A stretch of DNA of 64,000 bases from Golubevia sp. BC0850 (lineage: Eukaryota; Basidiomycota; Exobasidiomycetes; Golubeviales; Golubeviaceae): the NCBI GenBank assembly GCA_012976225.1, contig JAAVVG010000001.1:2046001-2110000 (forward strand). Direction: 5' to 3'. Positions within the stretch are counted from its first letter, which is position 1. Every line of letters starts with the position of its first letter. Shown here piece after piece: positions 13,088-24,922 of this stretch. The position numbers were made by a program, and so were the translations under genes. The notes under the pieces are model-generated. The model saw only the letters and a list, made by a program, of their open reading frames with translations, did not search any database and was not told where the DNA came from.

Positions 13088-15406
13088 TTAAATACTACCA
13101 CGATGTGCCATAAGATAAGCCACGGGATGTTGATTAGAACCAGCAGAAGTAAAAGGTCTAGAATCATGAGTAGGAGTAGTTTCATGAGATTGATAAGGAG
13201 AATGATCTCCTTCATTGCCATGATGAACTGGAGGACCAGACAATGAATATCTACTCATCTGTTGAGGTGGAGCTTGCATATGAGATTGATGATGAGGGTG
13301 ATGATGATGATTTTGAGAAGGAACGTAGGTATGATTCATAATTCCAGGAGCAGGTGGAGCGTAAACTGGATGAGAAGTTTGAGGTGGAGCCATTCCTGAA
13401 GGACCAGAGTAACTTCCATTTCTTCCCATGTTAGGATCGAAATGAGCTGCCATTTTGGCTCTAACCATTGCATCTTCATTAGCTCGAGCTTGAGCTTGCT
13501 GCCTGCGTTGTTCTTCTTCTCGTTTGCCTCTTCGCCAGGCTCTTCTCATCTCCTTGAATTCTATTGATGGGAAGAGAACAAAATAGAAAGACAGAGAAGG
13601 CAATTCATCAGATTTGAATTAAGGGGAAATGCCTCAAACTGAATCCAACATCAAGAGACCCGAAAGCCAGAAGTTCCAAATACTAACCAGTGGGACTCCT
13701 CTTCTCTCCATGTTTCTGCATGCTAACATGAGCATTCAGATGATTCAACGTTCCGTAACTCTTAGCACAACCCTGCCAACCACAGTTATAAAGCCTTTCA
13801 ATCTCATCATACCTTCTCCTAGGTCTCTTTTTGGCAGTTGGACCAGATCCTTCCGCATTGTCTGGGTTCTGATCATCACCCAGCATGTTACCTGATCCAG
13901 AAGCAATCGAATTTGAGCTTACATCTTCTTCCCCAGTAGACATGTGAGAAAAGACTCTAGGATCGTGTTGAGGGGGAGGAGAAGCGACTGAACCAGAGAT
14001 GGAACCTGTTGAAGCGCGTGGACCACGATACTCTGAGGGAAGGATTCGAGGGAAAATCAGATGATGATTAGAAGATAGATCTTGAGTGTGAGAGAAGGAG
14101 AATAGACTTTCTCGCGATAGAAGTGAGAGGTAGGGATGCTTTGACCTCTTCTCTACTCGACAACTCAAATCATCTCTCAAATTCCAACCTCAAGTCCCTG
14201 AAACTGTTCATCTCTCTTTCTATATCTAATCAAAGTCCACTCACCCATTCCAGCAGGAACTCCACCCCAACTCCCAGGAAATCCACCAAAGTGTCCAAAC
14301 ATTCCATCAGCAGTATGAGGTCTAGCTCCACCAGCAGAATTTGCCCAAGCAGCCATTTGATCTGCATGAGGAGATCCATGAGCGTTGTTATGTTGTATAG
14401 TAGGGTTTGGAGGAGGATAGATTCCATGAGTTGGGATCGGACCTGAAATAGAAGCTCTGTGCATGTATTGAGGGAAGTTGAATTGCTGATGAACTGGTGG
14501 TGGTAGATTGTAAGAACCTCCTAGAGGTGGGATTCCATGACCGGGACCCATTTGAGGTGGATTATGACGATGCAAATCCGAGTGATTGGAATTGGATAGA
14601 TAATCAGAGTTGGAACCTCCTCCGACTAGACCTGAAGATGAACCTGGTCTTTGGATTTGATGAGATAAATGATGTTCCTCTGATTCATCTAAATGTGCGT
14701 TATGATGAAATGGATCTGAAAAGAATTGTTGAGTTTGAGGTTGTTGATGAGAATGATGTTGAGGTGGTTGTTGAAAGGAATTAGAGGAAGAAGACATTGG
14801 TGAAGATCTATTGTTCAACCCGACACCATGTTCTTCTCCTGCTCCTCCTTGTGAAGTTGGAGAATGATTTGATAAATGAGAATGATTTGAAGTTGGATAA
14901 TCTGGATGAGATTGTAATGGATGATTGTTAAAGAAGTTAACTGTGGTTGGAGGAGCACTCATTGCCATGGGAGAGAGTAAATCCGAATGAGAGCGCATTG
15001 AAAGTGAATGTTGATTGGAATTGTGATGAAGTGAATCTGGATGTAAAGATAAATGTGATTCTGAATTTGAATCACTTATTTCAGGTAATTGATTTGAATC
15101 ATCTTGATGATTATGGATGGATGAGAATGGATGAGAAGAGTTGGCTGCAGTTGCAGTTGTTGGATGTTCTCCAACCAAGACTTCTGATGAACCTTCTTCA
15201 TTGAAATTCAATACATTCACATCTCCATTCTCTTCTCCTTCCACCTGATTCTCGTTCCCGTTGCCGTTAGCGTTCTCCGGACGATTGGATGTGGTGGTCT
15301 GCTCTCGGCCCTCCTCCTCTTCCAGCTGATCTGCATCTTGAGATTTTTGAGCTTGTGCTTGAGCTTCTGCTTCTGCTTGTTCTTGAGCTCTCTTTCTAGT
15401 CACCAT
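13088..15406 (-). CDS. C2H2 zinc-finger transcription factor, Con7-like
   Basis: Predicted nuclear regulator of 659 residues from three exons (15406-14245, 14032-13688, 13560-13088). It has one C2H2 finger, YNCGWQGCAKSYGTLNHLNAH..MQKHG, followed at once by a basic helix reading EFKEMRRAWRRGKREEEQ. That pairing (short finger with GTLNHLNAHV, then EFKE.R..W) is what I recall for the fungal Con7 family of morphogenesis and cell-wall regulators; this attribution is from memory and not checked. Around the finger the protein is very rich in His, Ser, Asn, Pro and Gln, with several poly-His/Gln patches, which suggests disordered activation regions. The first ATG is at 15404-15406. Its promoter region lies between 15407 and the next gene at 16172. 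Confidence 0.8.
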
Positions 15407-16171
15407 AATCACTTGCTTGAAAACAGAAGATTAAGTTGAGATGGTTCGATGGCGTGGGGATGGAAGTTGTAGATGGCGCTAGTGATCTAGTGATGGATCG
15501 GTGGAAGCATTTCTTCCGTTCGCTCGCTGGAATTGGAACAAAGATGAAAGGCTGTTGTTAGAGGAATCGTTCCATATTTGAGATTGAATTCCTACATAGA
15601 AAAGTAAAGACAGGAAGAAAGAGTAGAAAAAATATGTAGGCAGAAGATGATCCTTCAATCTATCGAGCCTCTCTATCACTTTAGGGCTTATAACTAGAGC
15701 CTTTGCTCGTACTAGTCCAACCCTTGTCAGACCCTAGGCCCTAGATCTGACATTTCTTGACGACTTCTGCTTTCATTTATTTTTTCTGAGCTTGTTGGAA
15801 AACCTTATCAATTTAGTTCACTTCTGAGGAGGTTGGCTAGTTGCCGCTGGCCGCTTGGAGATTCATTGGAGAAGCTGCTCCCAGCTATCTCATTCAGTTT
15901 TAACAGGCAGAGAGAAAGAGAGATGAGCGTAAACTTGCGTGTGTTTGGTAGTGTAGTTTACTGACAATGACAGAATGCGATGATGATGATAAGTGATGCG
16001 TATCCAAGAAGTGGCGAAGATGTGACAGATGAGAAAGAGATATCGATAGAGTCAAAAGAGGGAACAAGGAGCGAAATGAACAAAGAAACAGGCTGAGTAT
16101 CTACAGAATTTCTTGAAGACAAAACAGATTAAACAGTTGAAGGGAAATGAAAGAGCTTGATATATCTCTTT
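15407..16171. promoter_or_regulatory. Upstream region of the C2H2 gene
   Basis: About 765 bases upstream of the C2H2 gene (minus strand) and downstream of the Ser-rich protein gene. An ATG-initiated gene is not supported. A short GAT microsatellite (about 15980-15993) is the only repeat noticed. Confidence 0.35.
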
Positions 16172-17107
16172 CTAATCTCTGGAAACTGAAAGTCCACCCA
16201 TCATTCTCTCAATATCTTCTGGCTGTTTAGATCGTGCCTTGTGATTGTACTTTGGTACAGTAGGTAATGAAACAGCAGAACGAAACTGAAAAGACCCATA
16301 ACTATCATTAGAAGATGAACGAGAATGATTAGAAGTTTGACTAGAAGTTGAAGTTGCTCTAACGAAATCCTTCGAGAAACTTGCATTGCTAAAATCCAAC
16401 AAAAAAACACGAGAAAGAGAAATAAGCTTCAGCTCTCATCGTAGAAAACGAAAAGTAACAAGAGAATTGACTCACCGACTAGTAGAAAACGCAACTCTCC
16501 CACTCGTCCCACCTCTTCTGTTCATATTTCCTCTTCTTCTCTCCTTGTTCAAAAGATCTACACGAACTGGAGCTGGACTCTTGATTCTGCGTCTCTTAGA
16601 TTCCGATTTGATAGGAGTTGGAGATGAAGGTAAAGATCTATCACCATCGGAGAAGACGGATTGAAGTTTGATTCCATCTTCTTCACTAGCTCTTCTCTCT
16701 CTTTCTCTTTCTCTTGAATGATTGAAAGCTGAAGTCAAGTTGTAGACGTTTTCGTCTTCTTGCCAGTTGAATTTTGGTTTCGGAGAAAGTAAGAATCGTT
16801 TAGAGGGGGGATCGAAAGGATCGGAGAAAGAAACGAACGGTCTCTTCTTTCTGTTTGGTAATTGATTTGAAGAATCTGGAGTATGAACGTGTGAAGACTG
16901 AGATTGGGTTGGATTGCGATAGGAATAAGAAGGTGGTTTTGAATGGCAAGTGTTTGATGAGAGTAAGATTCCAGTTGGAAGAAGTTTGATTCTATCAGGT
17001 GTAAGTTGCTGAGATGGTTCAGGATTTAGATGGATCTTATTCATTTGATTCAACAGTCTCGATTCTTGTTCTTCTGAATTGATAACTTGGTTTTCTTGCT
17101 CGAACAT
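16172..17107 (-). CDS. Ser/Arg-rich protein of unknown function
   Basis: I do not recognise this protein. Two exons (17107-16476, 16388-16172) join in phase to give 282 residues, starting MFEQENQVINSEEQ. It is hydrophilic and appears disordered. Features seen: a basic KRRRIKSPAP stretch and NKERRRGNMNRRGG, which could act as nuclear localisation signals; several Ser/Thr-Pro sites (SSPTP, KSPAP) that could be phosphorylated by proline-directed kinases; a short RERERER run; and a conserved-looking C-terminus ending EDIERMMGGLSVSRD. No membrane segment or enzyme motif is visible. The open frame extends upstream to 17176 but without an ATG. It is divergent from UBC9, with only about 180 bases between the starts. 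A nuclear or cell-cycle-regulated role is only a guess from composition. Confidence 0.6.
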
Positions 17108-17285
17108 TGTGGGTTTTGGTAACAGGTGCAAACGCGATATGCCAAATGAGGCGACGTTCTCTTCCTTTCCATTCAACCCATACCATTCCTATCGAAAACA
17201 AACTTAGGTTGAATCACTCCAACCACATTCACTGAAAATCAAATTCTCAAGTATAAGAAGAAGAAGTTAGAACAAGAAGTCAAGA
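17108..17285. promoter_or_regulatory. Compact divergent promoter, Ser-rich gene / UBC9
   Basis: Only 178 bases separate the two divergent start codons, so core promoter elements must be shared or interleaved, or the leaders are very short. No canonical TATA box is obvious. Confidence 0.45.
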
Positions 17286-19118
17286 ATGTCTGGAATCTGT
17301 CGTACCAGGTAAGTTAAGTCACACAACGCTCAGAATCGCAACTTCAAACTTCAAGCTATCTTACAGTCCTCTGTGAGAAAGCAGAGATGATGGAATAGTC
17401 TATAGATAGGTCTGATAGACACGCAGGAAAGAGGGATGGTGGGCCTGGAACGACAGAAGGAGGCAGGGCAGAGGGACAAGTAGAAGAGATGGGATCTCGG
17501 GAGGAGCCACAGATAGTAGCTCTATCCTCTCTGAGAGATCCAGACTGGAGATGGAGCTTCATTAGGACAATTCAAGAGTCAGTTTCCATCGCTCTGGTTC
17601 ACTCCTGCTTGTGCAGCGAGTGTTGGCCATCTCTGGACTCTCACTCGATGGATTGGCCCTCAGTCTTCCTTTGACTCTGCTCCTATGAAGGGAGCTAAGG
17701 ACCAAGGACAGCACAAATTTGGAGCTTCTTATGGTTAGAGGACATTTCAGAGCTCCTGCTTGAAGCACTCTTCATTCACTTCATTGGAGAAGCTCTCCCC
17801 TCCTTTCTTTCAACTTCCTCACCAGTCCTTCCCTCCCCCTGTCTTTACATCTCTACTTCAAAGATTAACCGAAGAACGTAAGCAATGGCGTAAAGATCAT
17901 CCTTTCGTGAGTACCTAGAAGAGTTGAAACGTTACTCTCAACATTCTAGCCAATCTCCCCTCTTGAACAACTTGACTTTTCTTCCTAATCTCTCAGGGAT
18001 TTCACGCCAAACCGCAAAAAGCACCTGATGGATCTCTTGATCTGATGAACTGGGATGTAGGCATTCCAGGAAAGGCCGGTGTGAGTGAAATTCAACAACC
18101 TCAAATCCCTCATTTCTTTTCTTCTTTCGAGATTCCTTTGAAAAGCTGACCTCTGTCCTTCTCTCATTTCACCTCTCTTTAATCTGGTATTTTAAGACTC
18201 CATGGGAAGGTGGAATCTACAATTTAAAAATGGTCTTCCCAGAGGAATACCCATCTAAACCACCAAAATGTTGGTATCGATTGGTTTCCTTCCTCTTTCG
18301 ATCGTTTTTGGAAACCTCCTTTTACTCTCTAAGTTTTGAGATGACCTCGAGATATTTTTGATCGTTCGCTCTTTTCATCTAACGCCATTCACCCCTTTCG
18401 GACTTTTTCGAAAATTTCAGGTAAATTCAGCCCGCCCATCTTTCATCCCAACATCTATCCTTCTGGTACGGTCTGCCTTTCTATCTTAGGTGAGTTCTTC
18501 TTAGACAGTCGACTGTAGGGGTTTGATAGAGTAATTCTGACTTGTGACTTCTTCTCTTTGAACATTTCAGACGAGGAAAAGACCTGGAAACCTTCTATTA
18601 CCATCAAACAAGTAAGTCAAATTTCGAGGCTCCGAGTCTCCCGATTTCACTTTTATCGCTATGATCAATCGATTGATCTTCTTCTTGACCTCTCTCTACC
18701 TTTGAATTTCAGATCGTTATGGGAATTCAAGATCTTCTAAACGACCCAAACGTTTTGGATCCAGCTCAGGCTGAAGCTTATGGAGTTTTCAAGTGAGTCC
18801 TTTCAATCGTTCTTTTTGTTCCGGTTGAAAGTTAGAAAATTCAAGACCTCAATCATCTCGACCTGCAACTTTCTTCTCATCTCTACCACTTCCACCTTCA
18901 TCTCTATCACCTTTCTTCTCTGTTCTCCTCTCACAGGAAGGACAAAGCTCAGTACGAGTGAGTGTTCCTTACGTAGCCTCGAATTTTGATTCTTGATCTC
19001 GACTTCAGCGGGAGCCTCCGAGCTCGACGATTTCAGATCTGACCTTCCCTTCCTCTCTCTCTCTTGTTTTTCCAGGAAGAAGGTCCGTGAGCAAGCTAAG
19101 CAGATGGCTTCTGGTTAG
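17286..19118 (+). CDS. UBC9: SUMO-conjugating enzyme E2 Ubc9
   Basis: Transfers SUMO from the E1 to lysines of target proteins, chiefly in the nucleus. Nine exons (17286-17308, 17864-17906, 17997-18080, 18197-18269, 18421-18489, 18571-18611, 18713-18792, 18937-18957, 19076-19118) encode 158 residues, the same length as human UBC9. The UBC fold is complete: the N-terminal helix [31 protein letters not shown], the [15 protein letters not shown] block with catalytic Cys93 and the HPN motif, [14 protein letters not shown], and the C-terminal DPAQAEAY helix. Gene structure is extreme: eight introns in a 477-nt coding sequence, an exon of 21 nt, a 555-nt first intron and a non-standard GTTGGT donor after 18269. 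All junctions keep phase and rebuild the family sequence exactly, so the model is secure. Confidence 0.97.
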
Positions 19119-19419
19119 ACTTTTCTCAACTCCCTCAAAATTTCTAGGAGATATTCGAGATGGGGACGATTGTCCCAGTCGATGTCTCGATGAACTTCTG
19201 TCGCTTTCGCTCCTTCTCTCTCTTTCTTTACCTTACCATCCGAGGCTATCCTTTCTCTTTCTCTTTGTAATTATTTCTTTCTTCTATCTCTTCCTTAACT
19301 GCAAAATCATTCTTACGATCCAGACTTTGTGGAACCGTCTGACCACTTCAAGGCTGTACTCTCTCCCTGCCAATTGTCTCGTCCACTTCCAAGAAATATA
19401 CAAATACAAATCATGCAGT
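19119..19419. other. Convergent intergenic, UBC9 / dioxygenase
   Basis: About 300 bases between two convergent genes, rich in T and C on the plus strand. It holds the two 3' UTRs. Nothing else is seen. Confidence 0.4.
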
Positions 19420-21154
19420 CTAAGTGTACCACCTCTCCACCACATTCCTATGACTCCGTCTCAAACCTTCCCATGCGATTTCACCAAAATACTTTCCTTC
19501 AGAGTGTAAATCCTTATCTTTAACATCCGTCTTAACCTTTTCAACCCCTTCCTTTTTCCTTCTCTCTTTTTCCTCTTTCCAAACCTTCTTGAATTCATCT
19601 CCGAGTTCGTCTTCACCTAATTCTTGAATCTTGACGTCCAATCTAGGCATTCCAAACCAAGCTACGCTCAGTCTATCTTCACCGGATGTGTTTGAAATGA
19701 CTCTATGAGTTGCTGCATTGATAGAGCTTCGACAGACAAATTCTAATTGCTGGCCGAAGTTGACTATCGTTGCATTTGAGATTTGAGGAACTAAAGGGGG
19801 GAAGGGGGAGGGGATCAGTGTCACCTCCAGCCTCCTACCCTTCTCTCTCCTCGCACCTTCTCCTCCCCTCACTCACCTGAGATCCAATTGCCTTTGAAGT
19901 CTTGAACTTCTAGACCTTGGACTGATGACGTTGATAGTAGAGTTAGCCATCCTCCATCTTGTGGGGGGGGGGAAAGGGCAGAAAGGCAGGGAAGGATGAT
20001 TCGTCTCGTCTTTCACTCATGTCCTTGGAAGAAGCTTTGTACACACCTTTGTGAGCCCCAACTCCTTGATTCCCACCTTGATCCTTTCCTAATCTCTGAG
20101 TTCCATCGACGTTCTCATCGACTGGGTATCGAATGACTTTCATTCTGCCATATTTCATCTCCTCCTCGTGCTCCTTCGAAGCCTCCAAATATCCACCTAA
20201 TCTGCCCTCTTCAACTCCCAAAGCTTCTTCTAAAGCTTCAGTCAAGTCCAAACAAAGCTGATTCGAGGTTTTGAACCAATCCAAGATGATCTCTCTTTGA
20301 TCTGGAAGGATTGAAGAAGGTACAAATTGATTTGGCCCGACTAGGTTGGAGAAGGGATGCGATGAATGCTTCGAAGTCCATGGGATTGGTGAGGCTTCTG
20401 GTCCAAAATCTATCTGTCGGTGAAGGAAAACAGTTAGGTATGAGATTCAGATGGAAGTCCTGAGGCCTGAGGTGGCAAGAGGAAGCATGCAACTCACTTG
20501 ATCACGATGGTCGACCTTGTCTTGAGTAGTTTCATCTCCAAACTTGGTGTAGCCACCTACATACGAGAATTTGCATTGCGAGGGGAGGACACAGAGAGGG
20601 AGTGTTATGTCGTGACAAGCTTCGGAAATAACGCTGCGCTGTCCACTCAAATCTCCTCTTCGAGAATCTCTCCTTTTGAATTGAAGCAGACACACAATTG
20701 ATACTAGGGTCGCCTTGAATGTAACTCCTAGATGCAAAGAAAGAAGCTGAAGCCTGAGCTCGAAGGCTGGAATGAGTCTTGACAAGACTTGGGACCACCT
20801 TCTCATTCACTCCCTATCTCCCCTCCTTTCCCATCTGATGGACCAGTCTCTAGCCTGAATAATTACTATCGAATGTGACTCACGGAAGTGTCTACTGTTC
20901 TCAATCCCTATCGAGGCTCTAATCTCAATTGGGAGCTCGAAGAACTTTTTGGTACTTTGGAACACTCTTTCTCTCCTGCCATCTTGATCCAAAGGACTGT
21001 TATGAAGATAGAAGAACCCGATTCCTACCAAGCATTCTCTGAGCTGCTGGATGAAATCAAGTCGGGTCTCTGGTGTTGCGCTTGGAGAATTCCAGAGAGT
21101 GTAATCTAGATGGGATGAGGAGGATTGAGATAAGGTAGTTTGAGGATGAGTCAT
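19420..21154 (-). CDS. 2-oxoglutarate/Fe(II) dioxygenase, isopenicillin-N-synthase-like
   Basis: Cytosolic non-haem iron oxygenase of the isopenicillin N synthase/gibberellin-oxidase superfamily; the substrate is unknown. Five exons (21154-20884, 20556-20498, 20413-20047, 19957-19877, 19790-19420) encode 382 residues. The N-terminal DIOX_N half carries the family landmarks LRECLVGIGFFYLHN, FFELP and RGYTKFGDETT..KVDHRDQIDFG. The C-terminal 2OG-Fe(II) half has a full iron triad: His231 and Asp233 in GAHKDGGWLTLL, and His288 in INAATHRV, with the 2-oxoglutarate-binding Arg299-x-Ser301 in RLSVAWF. The HxD aspartate codon is interrupted by an intron. All catalytic residues are present, so it should be active. 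No biosynthetic cluster partners are next to it, and fungal members act in diverse oxidations, so no pathway is assigned. Confidence 0.92.
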
Positions 21155-21663
21155 GTATACTGTATGCTGGCCTCAGAATTGGATGGATTCCTTGAGTAGT
21201 CTTGCCCAAGACCTCACCACCAACCAGCGCCACGTGTACCCAGCAAGCAGGCAACAACGCCGTTCGTCGGCCTCCCGGCGGTGCTTGGATGAGGGACTGA
21301 AAAAGACTAATTCCTTGAGTCAGAAAGGCGCTCGTAAGGTCAAGAAGTTGAGATAGGATGAGGTGAAGTCGCATCACATCATCACACAGACCTTCTCTCT
21401 CACCTTGTTCCCTCCTCTTCCATTCGAACCTCTACCTTTTCTCTATTTCTCGAGTGGATACAAAACTTTCAGAGGAAAGTTTGATGCAAGGTTCTCCGGA
21501 GTTGTCCGGCCACTCGGCCATGTCGAACTGACTTTCAATTTCCACCCTACATAGCAAAGGAGATCCTCGACCTCGCTGCGAGTATTAAGAGGGGGGAATC
21601 TTCTCTTCTTTCCCCCTTTTTTCATTCCTCCGCCACTTTTTCTCTCTCTTCTAAATCTTCAAG
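21155..21663. promoter_or_regulatory. Divergent region, dioxygenase / membrane protein
   Basis: About 510 bases between divergent starts. The last 80 bases before the membrane-protein ATG are pyrimidine-rich, with a TATTAAG element near 21583. A GC-rich patch lies around 21225-21290. No gene is supported. Confidence 0.4.
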
Positions 21664-23114
21664 ATGAAAGCCACCTCCATTGGGTTTCTGTTCACCTCTT
21701 TCTTCACTGCATTCCTGGCTTTACTTTCCATCGCAATTCTTTTCATTCCCTTTCCGGACAGAAGCCTATCTTTAGACATCAGTCCATCTACAAGTACTGC
21801 AGGTTATTATGGTAATGGATATGCTACCACTTCCCAAGAATATTCACTTAACGCAGCCGTTGGTCAAACTCCAGTTTCGACAGTCACGTTTACTGATAAT
21901 TACGGGGCACTGGTGACCACCACCGACGAACAAATTACCTACACTTTTACCGAACCAAGTATCTACACTTATACTTACTACGCTTATCCGACTTCAATTT
22001 TGAGCGAGAGAAGTTTATCTCAGCCCACGAACTTGCCAGAAAAGAGACAACTCGATCCCACCTCGTCTGCTCTGCCAATACCTACAAGTACTCAGATCTC
22101 TGTTCCTCAATCTAGAACCAGTGGCTTGCTAGCAATCGTGATTCTAATCGTCGTAGCGATCATCTTCATTGAAGTGAGTTGAGCTTCTCGTAAGCTTCTG
22201 AAATGACTTGTTGATTGACACTCTTGTTTCCCTGACAACCCCCCTCTTAGTCCCTAGCTCTTGGAATTTACTTCGCCGTCAAGAACAAGAGGCTATCAAA
22301 GCAAAGAGTTATAGATGTGAACGAAGGTGTGGCAGCTCCTCTAGCCCTTCCAACTCCTTCAGTCGAGACTCCAGGGGGTGAAACGGTTGCTAGAGACTCT
22401 CAATCAGAAGTCAAGGTTATCATCTCATTTGCTAGATGTCACTTCTCATGCTTGATCATCTTGGTGATCATACTCTTGTGAGCTTGTTTCTCTTTTCTCC
22501 TTGAGCCTCTCCAATCGCAGCTCACCGCTTCCCCTTTTTCTCCCTTCAGGATCCCACTCGTCCTTTTGATCTACGCAGCCTCAGTCTACAACTCTGCTAG
22601 CGACTACATCGGCTCAGTCTTCATTTCCTCCATTGGATCTGACAGGTATTCTCTTGGCGGTGGTTATGAGTACAGCTATTATGGGTATTCGACTCCATCA
22701 ATCTGTTCTGGGGGTGGTTATGACTGCGAACTTTCAGATCCGGATGTTCTGTCAAGTTTCAGCTACTGGGCAGGCCCTATTATCGCGGTTCTGGTCCTAG
22801 GTTGGATTTTAATAGCTTCGACAATTTGCCTGGCAGTATTGGTATGCATGCATCGAGGTGCCAGGAGAAGAAAGAGTAGAGGTAGTGGCGATAACACGAA
22901 TGGAAATGGGAGTAGAGAGAATGAGAACCCCTTGGAAATGATTCAAACTCCTCAAACCCAACATCAATCTCAAGTTCAGGGAATGTATTACGGTCATCCA
23001 AACCAATCAAATCAAAGCCAACAAGGAGGATATGAGATGGGCCAGATCAGAGAAGGGAACGATGCTACTGTTTACAATCAAGCAGAAGCTTCCAGTATGG
23101 GGCAGCCCAGATGA
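21664..23114 (+). CDS. Multi-pass membrane protein, unknown function
   Basis: I do not recognise the family. Three in-phase exons (21664-22173, 22251-22477, 22550-23114) encode 433 residues. Visible layout: an N-terminal hydrophobic helix (about 5-30, signal anchor or TM1); an extracytoplasmic-looking Ser/Thr/Tyr-rich segment of about 120 residues; a second helix (GLLAIVILIVVAIIFIE..LALGIYFAV, about 156-180); a loop; a third helix (CLIILVIILLIPLVLLIYAA, about 236-255); a Gly/Tyr/Ser-rich loop with two Cys; and a fourth helix (GPIIAVLVLGWILIASTICLAVLV) followed by a basic stop (HRGARRRK) and a Gln/Asn-rich cytosolic tail. Four passes put the tail on the inside if the N-terminus is cytosolic. 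The Tyr/Gly-rich loops may face the cell wall; that is a guess. No enzyme motif is seen. Confidence 0.7.
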
Positions 23115-23438
23115 TGAGTAAATCATTTAGTTCTCAGGTATGAGAAGGCTTCTTCCCGAGAAAGCAAAGGGGCCAAACAAGGGGTGAAAAGGTGGAAATG
23201 GGCAAGACGTCTACGATCTTTATGAACAATTTCTCTCAGTTTTCGACTCTCGCATGTAACTCATTTGATATCCTGTTATTTTGAATCTATGTATACCAGC
23301 CTCTTGAGAGATTTCTTGGAATGACAAGCTCGTAACTTTCGAACGATTGGATTGACTCTGTCGTGTTGCGATACAGACTCGACATTCTCGAACCTCTCAT
23401 CCGTCCTTCACTATCCATCCTCATCCTAATCGTCAATC
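23115..23438. other. Intergenic, membrane protein / LSM2
   Basis: This stretch of about 320 bases contains the 3' UTR of the upstream gene and the LSM2 promoter, with a short C/T-rich leader directly before the LSM2 ATG. No further gene is seen. Confidence 0.35.
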
Positions 23439-24456
23439 ATGGTAAGCTTCGAGTGTTTCATCAACAGCATTGAAAGTAATTCGGCTCTTCTCCTAGACTC
23501 ACCTTACCTTTCTTCTCATCCTCTTCGCTCTATTCAGTTAATCTTCTCAGCCTTCAAAACCTTGACCAACCAACAAGTGACAATCGAGTTGAAGAATGAC
23601 CTAGCGATTACAGGGACTTTGAAATCAGTGGACCAGTTCCTTAATTTCAGGCTGGACCAGATCAAGGTGGAAGATCCAGAGAGGTGGCCTCACATGGTGA
23701 GCAGAGCAAGAAGGAGAGAAGCAGCATCAGCAGGAGAGGATGGGAGTCCTGAGGAGCCCGGCGTAGAGTTGAGAGAGTGACTGCATCAGAGGCAAAAAAA
23801 AACAACTTACAGAACAATTGAGCGTCAAGGGCAGATGGAGAGAGCCGAGTGAGAGAGGTCGTAGAAGCAGAGGGAGCTCGAGAACCAAAGCTCTCTCACT
23901 TTCCCCAGAGCTCTCTGTTTAGCTCTCGATCTTTCCGAATCAATTAGGTGCCCAGGTGTCTTTCTCGTCTTGTCGCAGTCACCTTTCGAGGGCAAGTCTC
24001 GATGTAGCTAATCTCCCTTTTCTCTCCTCTCCAATCTCTGCCTACTTTCCCTCTACTTCTCCCTCATCCTCAATAGATGGCAGTCAAATCAGCATTTATC
24101 AGAGGATCGGTTGTCAGATATGTTCATATCCCGGCTCAAGCGGTCGATACTCAGTTGTTGGAAGATGCGACGAGGCGAGGTGAGTTTCTCTTTCTCTTCA
24201 TTTTGACTCTTCTTGGCATGTATGCTGTCTCTAGTGTCAGTGAAAGTATCTCAGTATAGAAGCATAGGTCGTGTCATGTCATTCAATTTCTGGAAATCAA
24301 CTCGCAGCAACGTAATTACTGACTAGAGCTCTTTTCCTTCCTCTCTCCTGCTGCCTTCTTGCTTTATCATACAATCTACAACTATCATCAAATTCCAAAT
24401 CTCAAATTCGTCTTCTTCTTCATCGAATAGAGGCATCAACTCAAGCCAAGCGATGA
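23439..24456 (+). CDS. LSM2: U6 snRNA-associated Sm-like protein LSm2
   Basis: Subunit of the heptameric LSm2-8 ring that binds the U6 snRNA 3' end in the nucleus, and of LSm1-7 in mRNA decay. Four exons (23439-23441, 23538-23696, 24077-24179, 24431-24456) encode 96 residues against 95 in human. Exon 1 is the ATG alone, with the donor GTAAGC following directly. The spliced protein has Sm1 (KTLTNQQVTIELKND..ITGTLKSVDQFLNFRL) and Sm2 (FIRGSVVRYVHIP) in the LSm2-specific form, then VDTQLLEDATRREA as in human LSM2. The loop segment WPHMMAVKSA aligns without gaps to its human counterpart, confirming the second junction. Unspliced open frames at 23439-23780 read through introns and are not the product. 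Introns are 96, 380 and 251 nt. Confidence 0.95.
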
Positions 24457-24922
24457 GGAATCAAAAGCAGAACCTCTCAATCCGTCTTCTTCTCTGCGTC
24501 AGAGGGATGTATCTCAATTCCATTGTCCCTCTTCTGGGAAAACTTGTAACATACGCTCAAAAATAGGAAACCAAATGAAGAAAAATTTGAAGGCCGATCG
24601 ACAGAGCCTGAATGTATGTAATTGGCCAAGACAGAAGTGAAAGGCACGAGTCGTAGAGTCAGGCGAGAGATCTTATTAGTCGCTCGGGAAACTTGGGATG
24701 TGATTGGACTGTGTAAAAAAATTCAGAGAAGGATCTGTCTTCGAGAATGTTGCCGAAGAACCTCGAAAGCGTTGGAGTTTCACTTGACAATGGGTTCGGA
24801 GCTTCCTTCTCTTTGATCCCTCACAAAAACACAAGCTGGTTAGGTCAAGAACTTCCAGCTGATCGTAACGAACCCGATCAAGGGGGTTTGAGAAAGGCGA
24901 GTACCTTTCAGAATTTTGACAT

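Noticed and set aside
23439-23780. Single-frame 113-residue product at the LSM2 locus
   Set aside because: It reads through intron 1 and intron 2; the spliced form matches LSm2 end to end.
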